Below, one piece after another: positions 50,201 through 62,335 of a stretch of 64,000 bases of DNA. Below the pieces are notes generated by a model. It was given only the letters and a program-made list of their open reading frames with translations. It did not search any database and was not told the DNA's origin. The DNA is from Turritopsis dohrnii (Eukaryota; Cnidaria; Hydrozoa; Anthoathecata; Oceaniidae). Within the stretch, counting starts at the first letter, position 1, and every line of letters begins with the position of its first letter. The position numbers and the translations under genes are program-made. The stretch is taken from assembly GCA_027922465.2 (NCBI GenBank), contig BQMF02000053.1:248001-312000 (forward strand). Direction: 5' to 3'.

Positions 50201-50222
50201 ATAGCACAAATTGATTTGCCAT
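44237..50222 (-). CDS. Unrecognised three-exon gene, 128 aa
   Basis: Exons (minus): 50222-50078 (ATG at 50222, MANQFVLYIIGGDDITHIFR...), 48979-48910 and 44408-44237 (stop TAA). Each has clear GT/AG borders (GTATGG, GTAAGT; TTTAG, TTAAG), and the phases (1, then 2) join without a stop to exactly 129 codons. The product is small, basic and soluble. It starts with a beta-like segment, has SGKLEQCYTYLWRYVARQR at the second junction and a charged helical end (YHERKGLVNEAVNRKQDEIK). No signal peptide or membrane segment. I do not recognise the family. The 4.5-kb second intron contains satellite array B and two TIR elements. The gene model rests on splice phase and composition only. Confidence 0.5.
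44480..44563 (-). mobile_element. Degenerate palindromic MITE copy
   Basis: GACAAATTTGTTGAAATCTC, GCGATGGAGTGCATTTTT and TGGCGATTTTGCACAC remain; the central part is deleted. Confidence 0.6.
45048..45436. mobile_element. ~390-bp TIR element (GATCATAT ends)
   Basis: The left end GGGCTGATCATATTGAGCTT is mirrored by AAGCTCCATATGATCAACCC at the right, and CATTCCGGCA by CGCTCTGCCGGGAT. A 99-codon plus-strand frame inside has no known features and is probably not coding. Confidence 0.7.
45508..45973. mobile_element. ~465-bp TIR element, TGTTCTTATTTT-rich
   Basis: Ends AATACACGCTTTTCTTTTTA and TATAAAAAAAAGCGTGTATT are inverted repeats. The interior repeats GAGCCT..TGTTCTTATTTT on both sides many times. 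The end structure (ACAC..., T-run, ATAAG) resembles the element at 33888. Confidence 0.78.
46499..47762 (-). repeat. ~127-bp satellite array B, inverted relative to A
   Basis: Ten head-to-tail monomers spaced 126-128 bp. Each has AAGGTGCTGATTTCAAATTT, GGCCAAATTTGGACCAAAT and AAAGTTCTTCAAATTTCATG, the reverse complement of array A. Copies are more uniform than in A, and pairs of adjacent copies share private variants (e.g. the ATATCAAAAG pair). Located in the second intron of the 128-aa gene. Confidence 0.93.
48455..48765 (+). repeat. ~300-bp dispersed repeat, copy 1
   Basis: Contains CGACGAGCCTGTTGTTACAC, CACGCTTATTTCAAGTGTTG and GTTTCGTGTAAACGAAACAC. The inverted copy is at 62035-62335. Confidence 0.82.
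49233..49776. mobile_element. TIR element with CGTATTTCCTCTAATAAACG ends
   Basis: Ends CGTATTTCCTCTAATAAACG and CGTTTATTAGAGGAAATACG are perfect 20-bp inverted repeats. Several internal GGGCGGCGTTTATTA-type repeats lie near both ends. It is interrupted by a second element at 49592-49755. Confidence 0.8.
49592..49755. mobile_element. CAGAGGCGTAG MITE, nested
   Basis: Ends CAGAGGCGTAGCCAGAGGTC and the inverse-like CTAACTACGCCTCTG; inside are AGTAACCTAATCGATACTTA and GAAAAGAAATATCATAATGTT. Related copies lie at 52640 and 54798. hAT-like by ends only. Confidence 0.75.
49886..49910. repeat. Homopolymer of 25 G
   Basis: Uninterrupted G run in a TTCGAGCTATT...TCGAATTATG context. Potential G-quadruplex. 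Confidence 0.95.
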
Positions 50223-50906
50223 CCTGGAGAGATATGAACAAGGAGATGGAGAACCGGGGAGGGACGGAGAACACGTTTTGTGAATGTGCACGTAAAAAGA
50301 GCATGAGAGTACATTGTGTTTAAAGAAAATTCTTCACAATGCACAGTATTTCTTCCACAGTATCCAACTGATACCACCTCGTATATTTCAAGTGCTACTT
50401 ATAGTTCACTGCCATACCCACCCGACAAATGATAATTGAGCTCCGCAGCTCAAGGACGCATTTTCTCTCTGATAAGACTGGCAATAAAATAGCATTGTTT
50501 CTCTGAGTTCTGGTCCAAAGTTTATCTTCTAAATAAAACTTTCTTGTAGATATCTATACAGCTATGAAGAAATTCAATGCTTGTGAAGAGGTATCTCTCG
50601 CGTAGCAACAATCAGAATTTGGGAAAATCATAAGAAAAATAACGGCAGAACGCAGAGCGTATATGTTTATAAAAATACATTTTCATAAGGGTAGATACAT
50701 AAAAATCATGACGTCATAACCATGACGTATGCTTGAAGATTCGAGAAAAATCTCGATGCCGAAAGTGATAGTTGCATCATCAACATGTCGAATTGGGCAA
50801 CAGCTTGAGGTATGCCCTTATCTTCTAAGATTATTTAATACCATTATCATATATTTTATCAAACGATTATGTCAATTTACAAGTATTTAAGAGTGTGACC
50901 ATATAC
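50223..50906. other. Gap between the 128-aa gene and the kinase gene
   Basis: Includes the upstream region of the 128-aa gene and the 3' flank of the kinase gene. No further feature seen. Confidence 0.5.
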
Positions 50907-53900
50907 TCATTTGCCTTGAAATATTGCCATCCGATCTTTTATGGAGCCACTCGCGCCTCTAATAACAACCGGACAGCTTTGTTTTCTTGAAATGGCTGAA
51001 GTATTTTTAGTGTGATTTCCATTCTCATCTATATGCAGTCTTCGTAAACTCGATCGCACGATATTTTTCGTTGATCGTTCAAATGGCGACGGTTTGCTTG
51101 CATTGCTAGCGACTGTACGGTTTAGTTTCTGTTTATCTACGACAATTTCGTCAAATGTTTTTGAACGTTGCAGTTGTGACGGTAAGACGTTGTTTTTTGA
51201 CGTGCGTCTGTTTAGAAAAGGTGAGCCAACTGTCTTTTCAATAGATGTTTGCCCGTTACTTTTAGCAAACTTAGGAATGAACGCCATCTTAGTATGCTCT
51301 TTGTTTGTCGTTCTGTTGCTTCTTAAAGGCGCTTTGATTTCCTCTTCATTAGTTTTTTTCGTTTCCTTTCCTGTTTTTGATGTAGTTTTGGTGTTACTCA
51401 AACTTTGGCTTGTGGAGCGGTAAGATTGTTGCGGTGTCCTGCTTGGAGTAACGTCTCTCAGTTTCTCCGGTCTGCAGTTTCGATCTTCTTCTTCTCTGCT
51501 AGCTTTGGTTATTACTGTGGTGGTCTTATTCTTATTTTCAATTTCTTTGTTCGGTAATTTGGTAGATTCAATTTCTTTGTTCGGTAATTTGGTAGATTCA
51601 ATTTCTTTGTTCGGTAATTTGGTAGATTCAATTTCTTTGTTCGGTAATTTCGTGGCTTCGATTTCTTTGTTCGGTAATTTCATGGCTTCGATTTCTTTGT
51701 TCGGTAATTTCGTGGCTTCGACTTCTTTGTTCGGTAATTTCATGGCTTGCTGATTGCCATCAGTTTCTTCATTTATTACGTCACGTGCTTTTCGCTGTTG
51801 GATGTTTTTCGATGTTATTGTTAGGTCAGCGGTTTTCTCTTCGTCTTGACATTTCCGTGAATCGCTCGTTTCAAAATAGCCGTTATCTTCGACGTCATTC
51901 GAAGTCTGACGATCATTGTCGTCTTCTTGATCGTCGGTTGAATGGTCAGCATCACCTTCGGAAATTCCTTCATCTGATGAAATATTTAAAGAAATATCGC
52001 TTTTCCATATTTTGCCTTGACTCTCTTTTTCAATTTTTTCAGAAACTTTGTGATCGGCTTCTGGTATATCAGGGCATTCTGGCGTAGAAGCAGTGTTCGT
52101 TTTGTTTCTGTTTTTGAACAGTGATAAGCCCAACGAAAACCGCCCAACAGCCTTGATTGCATTAATAGTTTTCTAATGAAAATTTATAAATTCATACACG
52201 TAGGTGATGGCGTTTTATGAGAAACCCAGTGGGCAAATTCTTCAAAAAACTGAAATATTGAAATAGTGTGTCTATTTCTATAGAAGAGCACTCATTCGCA
52301 ATTCTTTTTCAACAAATTTTCTCAAGGGGAGTGGGCAAAGTCAACTACCCATAATGCAATGAGAAAGACCATTATTAAAATGCTTCCATTGAATAACTGT
52401 TTCACGAAGAAAAGCGACATAAGTTTAGAACAGTGCTTGAAGTAATCCCAAGCATTGCATTTTGGTAGTTGTGTTATGTATTAAGGAGATAATTACATTC
52501 TGAAACAGTGAGAAATGAAGAAGTCTTGCACATCAAAGTATTGTTTTTGAATATAGATTTAAAAATAATTAAATCAGTGTATGCGGACTTGGGATAGACA
52601 GATGTAAACAATTGCTCAAGAGTTTTTTTAATTAGGACCATAGGCGTATTCAGGGTCAGTCCTAAAAGGTGGATGGGTTCAGCAATATGATATTTCTTTT
52701 CAGTCTAAAGTGTCGATTAGGTTACTTTTGCGTTTTTCTTTTCTGCTCTAAATAACTAAAATCTCCTCCACAAATTTTGACTGACCTCTAGCTACTCCTC
52801 TGAGGACATCAAGAAAGGGAAGTCTACCTAAATTTTTAGCGAATCTTTTTATGGGTTTTAATGAAAAGCTATGGGTAAATTACTAGAGTTGTGGCCCGAC
52901 ATACTAGCGAAGATATGTTGATATTTTTGCTTTATTCAATAGTGAAAATGAAGCCTGGAAAATGGAAAGACAAGTGGATGGTAAACTTGATGTCCTAATT
53001 GAGAACACTGATGACCAATTCTTTACATCTATCATAAATACAGATTTCAAGCTACTTTACGTCCAGATTTTCAACCTCGTCCCCAGGGCTTCTTGCCCTC
53101 GAAGTACATTGAAAAAGCAGGAAGCCCTGGGAACGAGATTGATTGAGTACAAGTCTGCATTGTATACCTTCCATTTTCTTCGTGTTAGATACTTCTTCAA
53201 TTTCGAAGTGTCCAAAACATGGTCTTGGGAATAATTCTAAAATACGATATTAAAATGTAGAAAGTCAATATGAAGATGATAGAGGTATCAAGAGAGCGTG
53301 AAGATTTTGAGCCGGGCGCATGTTCGAAGGGCGTTGAGGGTGTCAAAGTTGGAGACTTACCACCATCCATTCATGCTTCAAACATTGCTCGACTGTCAAT
53401 CGTTTCCTACATGAAATTTAATCATACTTAAAAAAAAATCAAGCTTCACAAGCCCTGGGGACGAGGTTGTACAAATCAAGCTTCACAGAGACGATTGCAT
53501 TAGTTAAAAGAAACGCAACAACCTTCGGCTAAAGGAACTCCACACTAGATATCTTCCCGATAAAAAAAAACTTTAAATGCCAGTTTCCACTTCATTCACT
53601 GTGGTCGCGCGAATGAACGAACTGATGTTTGATTGGCCGATCGATCGACGCAATCTCATTCGCCTGGTAATTCAAATCATTTGAACTACGGAGCGAATGA
53701 AAGCCTGTTCGCTCAGCCGCGCGACCACGTCGAAAGAAGTAAAAAAAAAAAAACCGGCCAACCTCAAACCCAAGATCTCTTGCTTTTTCGATATAGAATA
53801 TAGCGCTATCCGTATATCGAAAAGGCAAGAGACCCTGGGTTCGAGGTTGAAAAACGGCCTTAAGAGTTCATGATCATACCTGGGATTCATCACTAGTAAA

Positions 53901-56900
53901 CCTTCTATGATGGTTTTTGCTTCCTCGGAAATGTTCTGTGGTTCACCATCCTCGTCTTCAAAATCGTATTCTCCAGCCGTTACATTTTGTAACGTTTCGC
54001 TATCGTCGTCTCCAAGAAATGGCGACATTCCCGTCAGTAAGACATAAGTGATGACGCCAAGTGACCACATGTCGGATGCAGTTGAAACAGGGTCATATGA
54101 GATCACTTCTGGAGCTGAAAAGTGGTAGCAATGTCAAAAAATCACTGAGAATGCACTCCATTTCTATAGAAACACTGTACACACTGTTTCAATGAAAATA
54201 CTCTTCGTCGCAGTAGTTTTGAACGATTTTTCCCACTAGAATATTTATTTAAAATTCGCGAACACTTTTATCAACGACATGCTTGGCGATTATTCGAACA
54301 TGTGCAATAGCATGTCTGTTTCCATGGAGATTTAAAATGGCGGTGACATTTCACTTCAGTGTCTTAGCAAATTTTAATACAACGTCATACGAAACTATAC
54401 CGAGAATAATTGACTCGTTTATTTGAACATTCTGTCGTATGCTTAGATGATTTCTTTTTTGTCTCGTCGAGACAAAACAACTAAATAACATACCAACAAA
54501 TTCAGGCGTTCCGCAAATTACAGTCTCGTTCACGCCTGCCTTGATTTCTCTTGCCAGGCCAAAGTCGATAAGTTTGATCTCCTCGTAACTTGAATTGCCG
54601 CCATGAACGCATAAAATATTTTCCGGCTGAAATATTAATAGAAAGACCGTAAAGACTTCACATTAGTATACATGATGTATACAGATTTCCTTTTTGGATC
54701 TATTGCAATAAAATGAAAGCCGCTGACGCAACGACCTTGCCAACCCGCACCATTTAAGGCGGTTGTAAAAATCGCACCAAGGGTTATATTTATGTAAAAC
54801 ACAAAAGCGTGCAAGTAACCTAATCGACACTTAAAACAGAAAAGAAATATTATAACGTTGGTCTTCTCCACTTTTCTTTTGAATAATCCTGAATAGCCTT
54901 ATGGATAGTTAAAAATATATCATGAGCCAAGCTGTCTCTTTCACGCGAAGAAACAACAAAAACAACAACAACAACAAAATCATGGATCCATTACCTTCAA
55001 GTCTAGATGTACAATGGACTTTTCATGCATATGTTGAACTCCAAGCAATATTTGTTTCATATATTGAACTGCTTGCAACTCCGTCAAATTATGGTCTTCC
55101 AGGACAATTTTCTCGAACAGCTCCACACCAGAAATGAATTCCATCACAATAACCATTTGTTTGGATGTCTCAAACGCATCATAGATCTGTGCCAGTCGAT
55201 TATGGCTAAGCTGATTCATCATAGCGATCTCGCGTGTAACTTCTTTTTTCGATTTTGTAGTCTTTCGAACAATTTTCGCAGCACAAACATCCCCCGTCTC
55301 TTTGTTGACACATTTTTTCACAACACCAAACATCCCCCTAAAAATTAATCCAATTTATGGCTGCAGGAATAAAAGGTAAAACCCGATTAAAAACCGATTA
55401 TTCCGTGACACTTGATATACACTCGTGTATCAAATTTTTCGTTTCTCTTATATTATTACACAGTCACCTTTCGAAAACTCTGTTGAGTGGTAATAAAGTC
55501 GTTCAAGTTATCAGGAGTTCAGAGTTTTCAAGAGTAGAAATTAAACTAATTATTATGTCAAGGGGCCAACAAAAACAAATCGATTAATCGAGGAGTTCGA
55601 GAAACCAAGTGTTTGAGTTTTGGCGAGCCGACTATACCGAATCGACTTTACCGAATCGAATCGACTGTATCGAATTTAGTCGACTGTACATCGAAAAATG
55701 AAAGCATTTAAAAAATACTCACTTTCCTAGCTCCTCTAATACGTCATATTTGCTTTCAAAATCCATCCTTCGAATTTCAACAGATCGCCGTTGCTGTGAT
55801 ATATCTTGAACTTCAGCAGGGTTACAGCCTGCAAATAAAACAACAGTACTCATCATAAATTTTATCTCATGTAAAACTCGATGTAAGGTCGCTTCAAAAA
55901 ACTTCTTCTCTTCTATCATATGTTATATTTTCTATTCATTCTTGATTCATTTTGGCATCGGTACTAACATGTTAATAAGATATTTTATATGAAAACATTT
56001 TGTTAGCAACTTTCACATGTGAATATTACTAACGACATCTTGAGAAAATATTTTTAGCTCATCATCGGTGGTTTAATATCGCAATGCGCTTGTGTTGAAT
56101 GTACTTGAAGAGAAACAGAAAACTAGTGAAATTTGAAGCTACCTTGGAAATATTAACTGCACCAGAGGAAGATTTACACGGAATATTCTATTTCAGAAAT
56201 CGAGTTAACTAAATCAAATATACAGTTTTTTCTGGCAATATGAGTTCATCCATGGTGAAAACCCTGTTAAATTGTGTTAGAGGTCAGTGAGCATAAAATT
56301 ACGATACATGGGTCTCGTCCATTCAAATATTTTTATGAGACTTCCCAGCGAAATGTTTGATGAACATGAGATTGCCAGAAACACACAACAACAACCAAGA
56401 ACTCTCATTCACGCATTTTGCCTTTTCAAATTTTATTCCAGTACAATAAAATGACAAAACATAAAGTGTCGTATATTTTATAATAAATCCCGTTTTTATT
56501 CCAAAACATTCAAATGAATATAGACAAAAAAAAAAATAATAATGAAAAATAAACAAAGGGACGATGGCAGTTGTCGGTTTTTGAAACATGAAATAACAAT
56601 AAATAAATAAATAAATAAATAAATTCAAAGGGAAGATTTGTTCTGAAGGTTTTTTTACTGCCATTTTGTCTTTCTGAAATTGTAAATTGCATTTTAATAT
56701 CCTTGGCAAACAAGAATGCGATACTCTGGCAAAAGAATGTTATATTTTACAGACTGTTATAAGATATAGAAAAAATGTTTTGTTGTATTTGTTGCCCTCC
56801 CACAGAGATGCTAATTTGCTCAAGCATTAACAGGTTAACCAAATAACCTTTTTTACCATTAGCATCCTTCTCAAAATTTCATCGGGGATGTTATGAAATT

Positions 56901-57980
56901 CCATATGTATACAAAGAAATCGAGAACATTGTCTTTTACCGAATTTATAAAATGGGGCGTTGTAAGAAAAACGCCATTTCAGGTAAGGTGGAAACTAGGG
57001 TGGTATTTACATGGTATTTATCAATTGAGAGCAGTGATCACCGAAAAAACAATATTTCACGATAGGAAAAATTGGAGGACAACACTCTCTTCCCCTGTGT
57101 CTTAATGTAGTTGCCAATTAATGAATTTATTTTTTCTTCTGACATACAACAACAAAAATTTCCGGAATTTTTTTAGAGAACTCTCACAGATTGTTGATAC
57201 GTATTTTTTTGAAATTTTTTTCGAAAAGTGGGTTCAGATTTTTAAAAAACTTTTTTGTCTATAAAAGGTTACTGCTAAACCGTTTTTTAAACAAGCTGAA
57301 AGGACACATATCACACAACAGAGAAAGTATGTCTTAGCATAATCGAAAACACTGTGTCTATTTGAAAAACCCTAAATTTGGGTTGGCACTTAAATGCAGT
57401 CGATATGATTTTTGCAATTGATCATGTGGTAGTCACATGGTCTTGTCACGTGGCTTTTACGGGCTATTGTATTGGAAGTTTTGAAACAGAAGCGGTGAAG
57501 CGAGAATACCCAGTGTTCAGATGGTAAGTCACAGATAGTGTTAAGATTGTTGATTGTTAGGTAAGTGCTTTACTAATTGGATTTCCGCGTCATTACCAAG
57601 AACCATCATTACCACCACCGTGCCTTTCTCTTTACTTTTACTGTCCGAACCTAGCATGAAACGCGGAACTTGCCAAAATTCAAATTACGTAATATATAGC
57701 ACTCCATAAAAACTTTTGTCGTGTGAACACAAAAAAAGTTCATTTCGTGTATTTCAGTGATCGGGTTATGCGTAGACTACATCGTGTTCAACGATCGTCG
57801 AAATTTATGGGTTCAATTGATGCCTCGGTTTCGGTTGAAACCTCGTTTCCAGTTTATGCCTTAATTTGCTCTTAATTAGATCCCTTTTTGTAACTTGAAA
57901 AAAAACTCTTTACCTTCGCATGTGATTTCTTCGTGGAAGATTTTCTGTTCCTCTTTAACCTGACTCTCTTGAGCGTGAAT
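50907..57980 (-). CDS. MLCK-like CAMK-family Ser/Thr kinase with decapeptide-repeat tail (5' end incomplete)
   Basis: Cytoplasmic kinase related to myosin light-chain kinase/titin kinase. Exons (minus): 57980-57914, 55828-55723, 55337-54995, 54626-54494, 54114-53880, 53406-53361, 52172-50907. Phases match, 731 residues in total, no start codon found, so 5' exon(s) are missing; 60293-60244 is a weak candidate. Catalytic motifs: glycine loop LGKGMFGVVKKC, AAKIVRK (ATP lysine), HLDLKPENILC (catalytic loop with the MLCK-type HLD), IDFGLA (DFG), GTPEFVAPEV (activation segment/APE), SPFLGDDDSETLQNV, and KRLTVEQCLKHEWM closing the domain. An apparently active kinase. After it, KTINAIKAVGRFSLGLSLFK sits where MLCK has its autoinhibitory/calmodulin-binding segment, though no Trp anchor is seen. 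The last exon then encodes a ~400-residue hydrophilic tail with an acidic stretch, seven TKLPNKEIE(A/S) repeats and a basic Ser-rich end. Confidence 0.88.
51538..51748 (-). repeat. Seven 30-bp coding repeats in the kinase tail
   Basis: Each unit encodes (T/M)KLPNKE(I/V)E(A/S/N). Units nearest 51540-51630 are identical at the DNA level and the others differ at one or two sites, pointing to recent tandem expansion in frame. Confidence 0.95.
52225..52330 (+). mobile_element. Palindromic MITE copy in kinase intron
   Basis: CCCAGTGGGCAAATTCTTCA ... CAACAAATTTTCTCAAGGGG. The left arm has lost ~15 bp. Starts 52 nt from the acceptor of the last kinase exon. Confidence 0.8.
52640..52806. mobile_element. 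CAGAGGCGTAG-family MITE, inverted copy
   Basis: ATAGGCGTATTCAGGGTCAG ... TTTTGACTGACCTCTAGCTA; internal TCGATTAGGTTACTTTTGCG. Inverted relative to 49592. Confidence 0.75.
53071..53141. repeat. Hairpin repeat (CCTCGTCCCC variant)
   Basis: CAACCTCGTCCCCAGGGCTT and GAAGCCCTGGGAACGAGATT are the inverted arms. A solo arm lies at 53449-53473. Confidence 0.8.
53759..53850. repeat. Hairpin repeat (CCTCAAACCC variant)
   Basis: CAACCTCAAACCCAAGATCT and GAGACCCTGGGTTCGAGGTT pair; the inner arms TTTTCGATATAGA / TCCGTATATCGAAAAGG extend the stem. Ends 30 nt from the donor of kinase exon 54114-53880. Confidence 0.85.
54130..54239 (-). mobile_element. Palindromic MITE copy at a kinase acceptor
   Basis: Reverse-oriented. 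Ends only 15 nt from the acceptor of exon 54114-53880, so any branch point lies within the element. The centre is partly deleted. Confidence 0.8.
54798..54904. mobile_element. Partial CAGAGGCGTAG-family MITE
   Basis: GCGTGCAAGTAACCTAATCG and AGAAAAGAAATATTATAACG match 49592-49755; the left end is missing. Confidence 0.65.
55829..57913. other. Kinase intron
   Basis: Contains an AAACCCTGTTAAATTG repeat copy (56255-56345) and an (AAAT)n run near 56600. A plus-strand ATG immediately followed by GTAAGT at 57521-57529 could be a first exon of a plus-strand gene, but no partner in frame was found. Confidence 0.4.
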
Positions 57981-59132
57981 CTGTAAGCATTCTCAAACAA
58001 ACTACGAACAGATTAGTATTTAACTTGTTTATTCGAAAACAATTAAATTCTCATCGTAATTTCATCAATCACTGTTTTGATTGGCGAAAACGTCACCGGC
58101 TTGCGGTGTCCTTACGAGTGATTGGTCAATTAGATATCATCGAACGAATGACATCATTATTTTTGGATCATATAGTTTAAGTAGCGTCAAGTGTTCAACC
58201 TGATAAATACCACAAACTTTCTATCGTCTAACTCTAAAAATACCCCACATACTTTCTCACTGAAAGCCAGGGAAAAAAACACCACAGACTATCAGGTACT
58301 CATCAAATTGAGCCATTTTCATTGGTTGCTAGGACGTTACCCGTTTTATGTTATTTCTTTTTCAAGACTCGTCTCAAGTCCGTCACTCGTCGTTAAGATG
58401 TTCCAACTGACGTGCCGACTGACGTAATACAGAGTGGCGGACAATTGCCGAATTAAAACAATATATTTTTTTAGAATTATTTACTGACGATACGAAACAT
58501 AAACATTAGTCATTTTAGAGAAATTCTGTTCGTTCCTCATTTTGTTTCTTGACAATCGTAATTTTACGAACCGTCAAAGGTACGGTAACATATAACGTAA
58601 CTGAAGTATGGCCCATGTATAAACCTTTTTGACACATAACAAGTATAAAGGAAACCATAGCGGCTTTATCTTTTCCATGTGTAAACTATTCTAAAGGTGT
58701 GAAGAAAATACAAAAAGATTTTAATTCTGTTAAAAAAAAACATATAGAAGGAAGGATAGCCGGAGTTTGAAACAGTAAAATAATTGATTTCGCAAAAGTT
58801 GAACGATTCAACAAAGCTGACGGTTGTTTCCTTGAAAAGTGATCTATACTAAAATAAATGATAGTACCACTTCAAACATTTTTTCTCACGCTTTAAGTAC
58901 TGATAAAAAAAAACAGCCAGTCAAGACTCTTGAGGTTTGCAAACCTTGATAAGTGTTTGATATAAAGTCAAGGTTTCACTTCCCCGATAAGTGTTTGACA
59001 TAAAGCCATGGTCTCACTCCCCCTCCCTTATGGTATATTTCATGATTTCTCAGAACATAATACATTCAAACAGGTAGAATCGAGAATACACGAATTTCAT
59101 TGGTTTAAAGCCATGTCACATGACACTCTGTC

Positions 59133-59244
59133 TTGAATCGTCAAAAAATCACTGCGACGAAGAGCATTTTTATTGAAACTGTGTGTATATTTCTATAGAA
59201 GTGCACTCCTTCGCAGAGAGTTTTTGACAAATGTGCCGGCTGGG
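59133..59244 (+). mobile_element. Palindromic MITE copy at 59.1 kb
   Basis: ATCGTCAAAAAATCACTGCG ... TTTGACAAATGTGCCGGCTG. Well conserved core. Confidence 0.85.
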
Positions 59245-59681
59245 TTCCATTGGTTGGAGAAAAGGTTTTGTCTGCCACTGTATACAGGAAAGAACTACTT
59301 CTCCTTCAGAAACAGGGGTTTTGATCAAGCATTAGGGGCATGCTAGCATACTAACATACTAATCTATCATAATTGATCCACAAGCCGTTATGATCGAAAA
59401 TTTAGGCTTGAAAAAATGTTCGTGTTAGGTCGGTGTATCAAACGGCCACATTGATTTTCTGTGGTTGCATCGTCTAAAAAAATTTGAAAATTGAATGATT
59501 TTTTCAAATTCAATTTTTACAATTGCCGAAATTTGAAAATTGAATTAAATTGAAAATCAATTCTGATTATTAGAACTTTTTTGTTCACTTTTAAAATTTT
59601 GATTCAAAAAATAAATTTTCAAAAATTTTATTTGCCTAAAATAAAATATTGGTTTTAGCATTTACTCTGAATATTTCCAGG

Positions 59682-60044
59682 ACCATGCTACAGATTAAAA
59701 TGGCGTCTACGCTGACCAGGCTCGGTTCAAGAGTTCGCTTTGTTAATGTACTACGTGGTAACTGTAAATCACATAGATATTCTTAAGACTTTGTCATAAC
59801 TTTACTCTACAACCCAACCCAGGTCAATACGCTTCATATAATTAGTACCTAAGTGATTATTTTGATCTACAATCATTCTTCATTCGAAAGTAAATGTAAT
59901 GAACAGAATCCAAATCGGGTAGTCGAAACCACTTCAGAGAGGAAACTGGATTTTGTGACAAATGTTAGAGAAGTTTTGAATGAAAGCAGGCTGGAAAAGC
60001 GCTTGGAAAGGCACTATCCATATTATATAATGAGATATTTTTGA
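59682..60044 (+). CDS. Weak candidate: small gene with mitochondrial-type leader
   Basis: An exon bounded by ATATTTCCAG and a GTAACT donor (59682-59757) contains ATG and reads MLQIKMASTLTRLGSRVRF, a basic, hydroxylated, acid-free start typical of mitochondrial import signals. A frame ending at 60042 (LEKRLERHYPYYIMRYF) could follow, joined in phase through a poor acceptor at 59925. A shorter alternative acceptor near 59821 ends after a few codons. No family recognised. Confidence 0.22.
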
Positions 60045-62034
60045 TATTTTTATGTGAATATTGATATGGCCGTTTTATACACCCATCGGGTTAGCCCAAA
60101 TAAAAAAAATAATAAAAAAATGCGAAGTTTGGAATGAGAACTAGCGATGGCGACGATTAGGTACGTTACCAAATGTAAACAAATGTAAACAAATGTAAAC
60201 AAATGCATTATTAGAAATATTCAGAATCTAGATGGTTAAGCTCTTCTTACCTGCTGAATGACGATAAGTTGCGGGAAACAAAAAAAAACCAAGTTTGCTG
60301 CTAAAAATGTCGAAATAATGATGAGAAACAAACTACATGTGAATCTAAATGATTTGATATGCATGGTATTTAGATGATTTATGGTTTCATGAATACAAAC
60401 TATAAACATTTGGATTTGCACAGCGGTGGGAATTTTAACGAAGCTAATTAATTATTATACTGCTGTTACCTACAGCTCTTGTCTCGATGACAATATATTC
60501 AGTTTTTAAATATTTGATTTTTTTGACCTGATAATTTTTTTAGGCTATCGTGTATACTTGACTTTGGGTTTCCTGTGAGGAAGGAATTTTTTCGTGTTTA
60601 CCTTTTTCTCTGAATATTATACCCATCAGTCAATCGCCTTGAAAAAAACCCAAAACATTATCATAATACTAAAAGTGTCTAGATTTATTTTCAATTATCG
60701 CGATCTGTGAAAAACTGTAGCTTGGTTTTATCCTGCAGTATTTTAATTTTACTTTGTAAGAATTACTATTTTTGGTTGCACGCTGTTCGTCTGGGAATCT
60801 GCTCTTGAACTGAAATTGATCAGATGCCATATTGTTTATCAAAACTTTAAGTACTTATTATCTGAAAGGATTTCATATTTGGATAATAAATAGAATATTT
60901 CAATGATCTCTTTATGAAGGCATATTTTTTCGAATTCTTTCTTTTCCATCTTGTTTGGCTTATCATAAAATATTAACAATCTTAAGATGACACAAAAATG
61001 GAGGAAATTACTGTTTTTCATGTCGTAGGTTAAACCGATTTCCGTGTAAACATTTCACTATATCTGTGTGCTTATACTATATTATAAAACAAACCAAACA
61101 CTTGCTGAATGCGCTTTGATAAACCATGGCACAGCACAAAGCTGTCAGATATGAAAATAATTATTCAAACTAAGCGCTTTAAATCTTGAATTATTTTTTA
61201 ATCTGTCAAAACCGCTTAGCTTAACCTGTAGCGCGATCCTTTTAAAGATTGGGAGTAAGAGTATAATGATTCTTGAGGAAGCTGGTAAACTTGGTAAACA
61301 TCAACAAATGACGCATATCCGCGTGGAAATTATCGAGATGTTCAAACAAGATGTTCGCTTTTGCGTAATCTCTCAAAAATCTTTTCAAGCTTTGATTTTA
61401 GTGCCTAAACCAAAATAAACTCGATTAAACCAAAATAAACTCGATTATCTTGCTTGGGTCCTAAATACCAATTTGAGATTTTTAAGCATTCATTATACCA
61501 CCACCATACGAAGTCCTTCACCTGGCGGGATGTCCCGAGGAGTGTCATTATTTTTACTAGTAGCTATGATTTGAACGCTCCAAATAATTAGCCAATGATA
61601 AAAGCAATTGTTTTGGCCTCAATTCATTGAAATCTATCATACTATCAATCATATTAAGGAAAATAAAGAAAAAGAAAAACGATTAAAATTAGCTTTTTAT
61701 AACTACCGTTCATGACACATCGAGTGTTACTTCACAAAAAAAGAAGTTTTTGATAGAGCTACTAAGGCGTGGTTCCATGCTTTTTGAAAATTCGAGTGGA
61801 AATTCGAGTTGAAATTCGAGTGATTTGATAACGTACGCTTTCCTTTCAAGTGGTGTTCACGAATTCATATTTGCACTTCACATAATTTCTTCATCACCCC
61901 GGCATATTTTCAGATAAACATTGAGTAAATCTCAAAATTTTCAGTAGGGCTAACAACATGAGAGTTAAATCTTGCAAAATAATCCTATCTATTCACTTTT
62001 ATTAGTTATGACGTCACTTTCACGTATCCACATC

Positions 62035-62335
62035 AGCAGGATTCGGAAAAATCATGTTTCGTTTACACGAAACTATTTTTCTATAGATTTGTAGGGAGTT
62101 GTATACAACTTAGTAGAGTTGTTCGTGAATTTTCCCCTACAAAGTCAGAAACTTCACATCAACACTTGAAATAAGCGTGCAAAGTAATGTTGTTTCTTTT
62201 GATACAACAAAAGGCTTTAAATCTCTGAAGTACCGTTTTAGTAGAACAGTTTTAAAAATATTCTCACAAGTAATTGGTGTTTTTCGTGTAACAGGCTCGT
62301 CGAGTTTACGAATCTCCCTAATATAAACAAATAGA
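62035..62335 (-). repeat. ~300-bp dispersed repeat, copy 2 (inverted)
   Basis: Reverse complement of 48455-48765, e.g. TTTCGTTTACACGAAACTAT, CATCAACACTTGAAATAAGC, GTGTAACAGGCTCGTCGAGT. By eye about 85% identical. Confidence 0.82.
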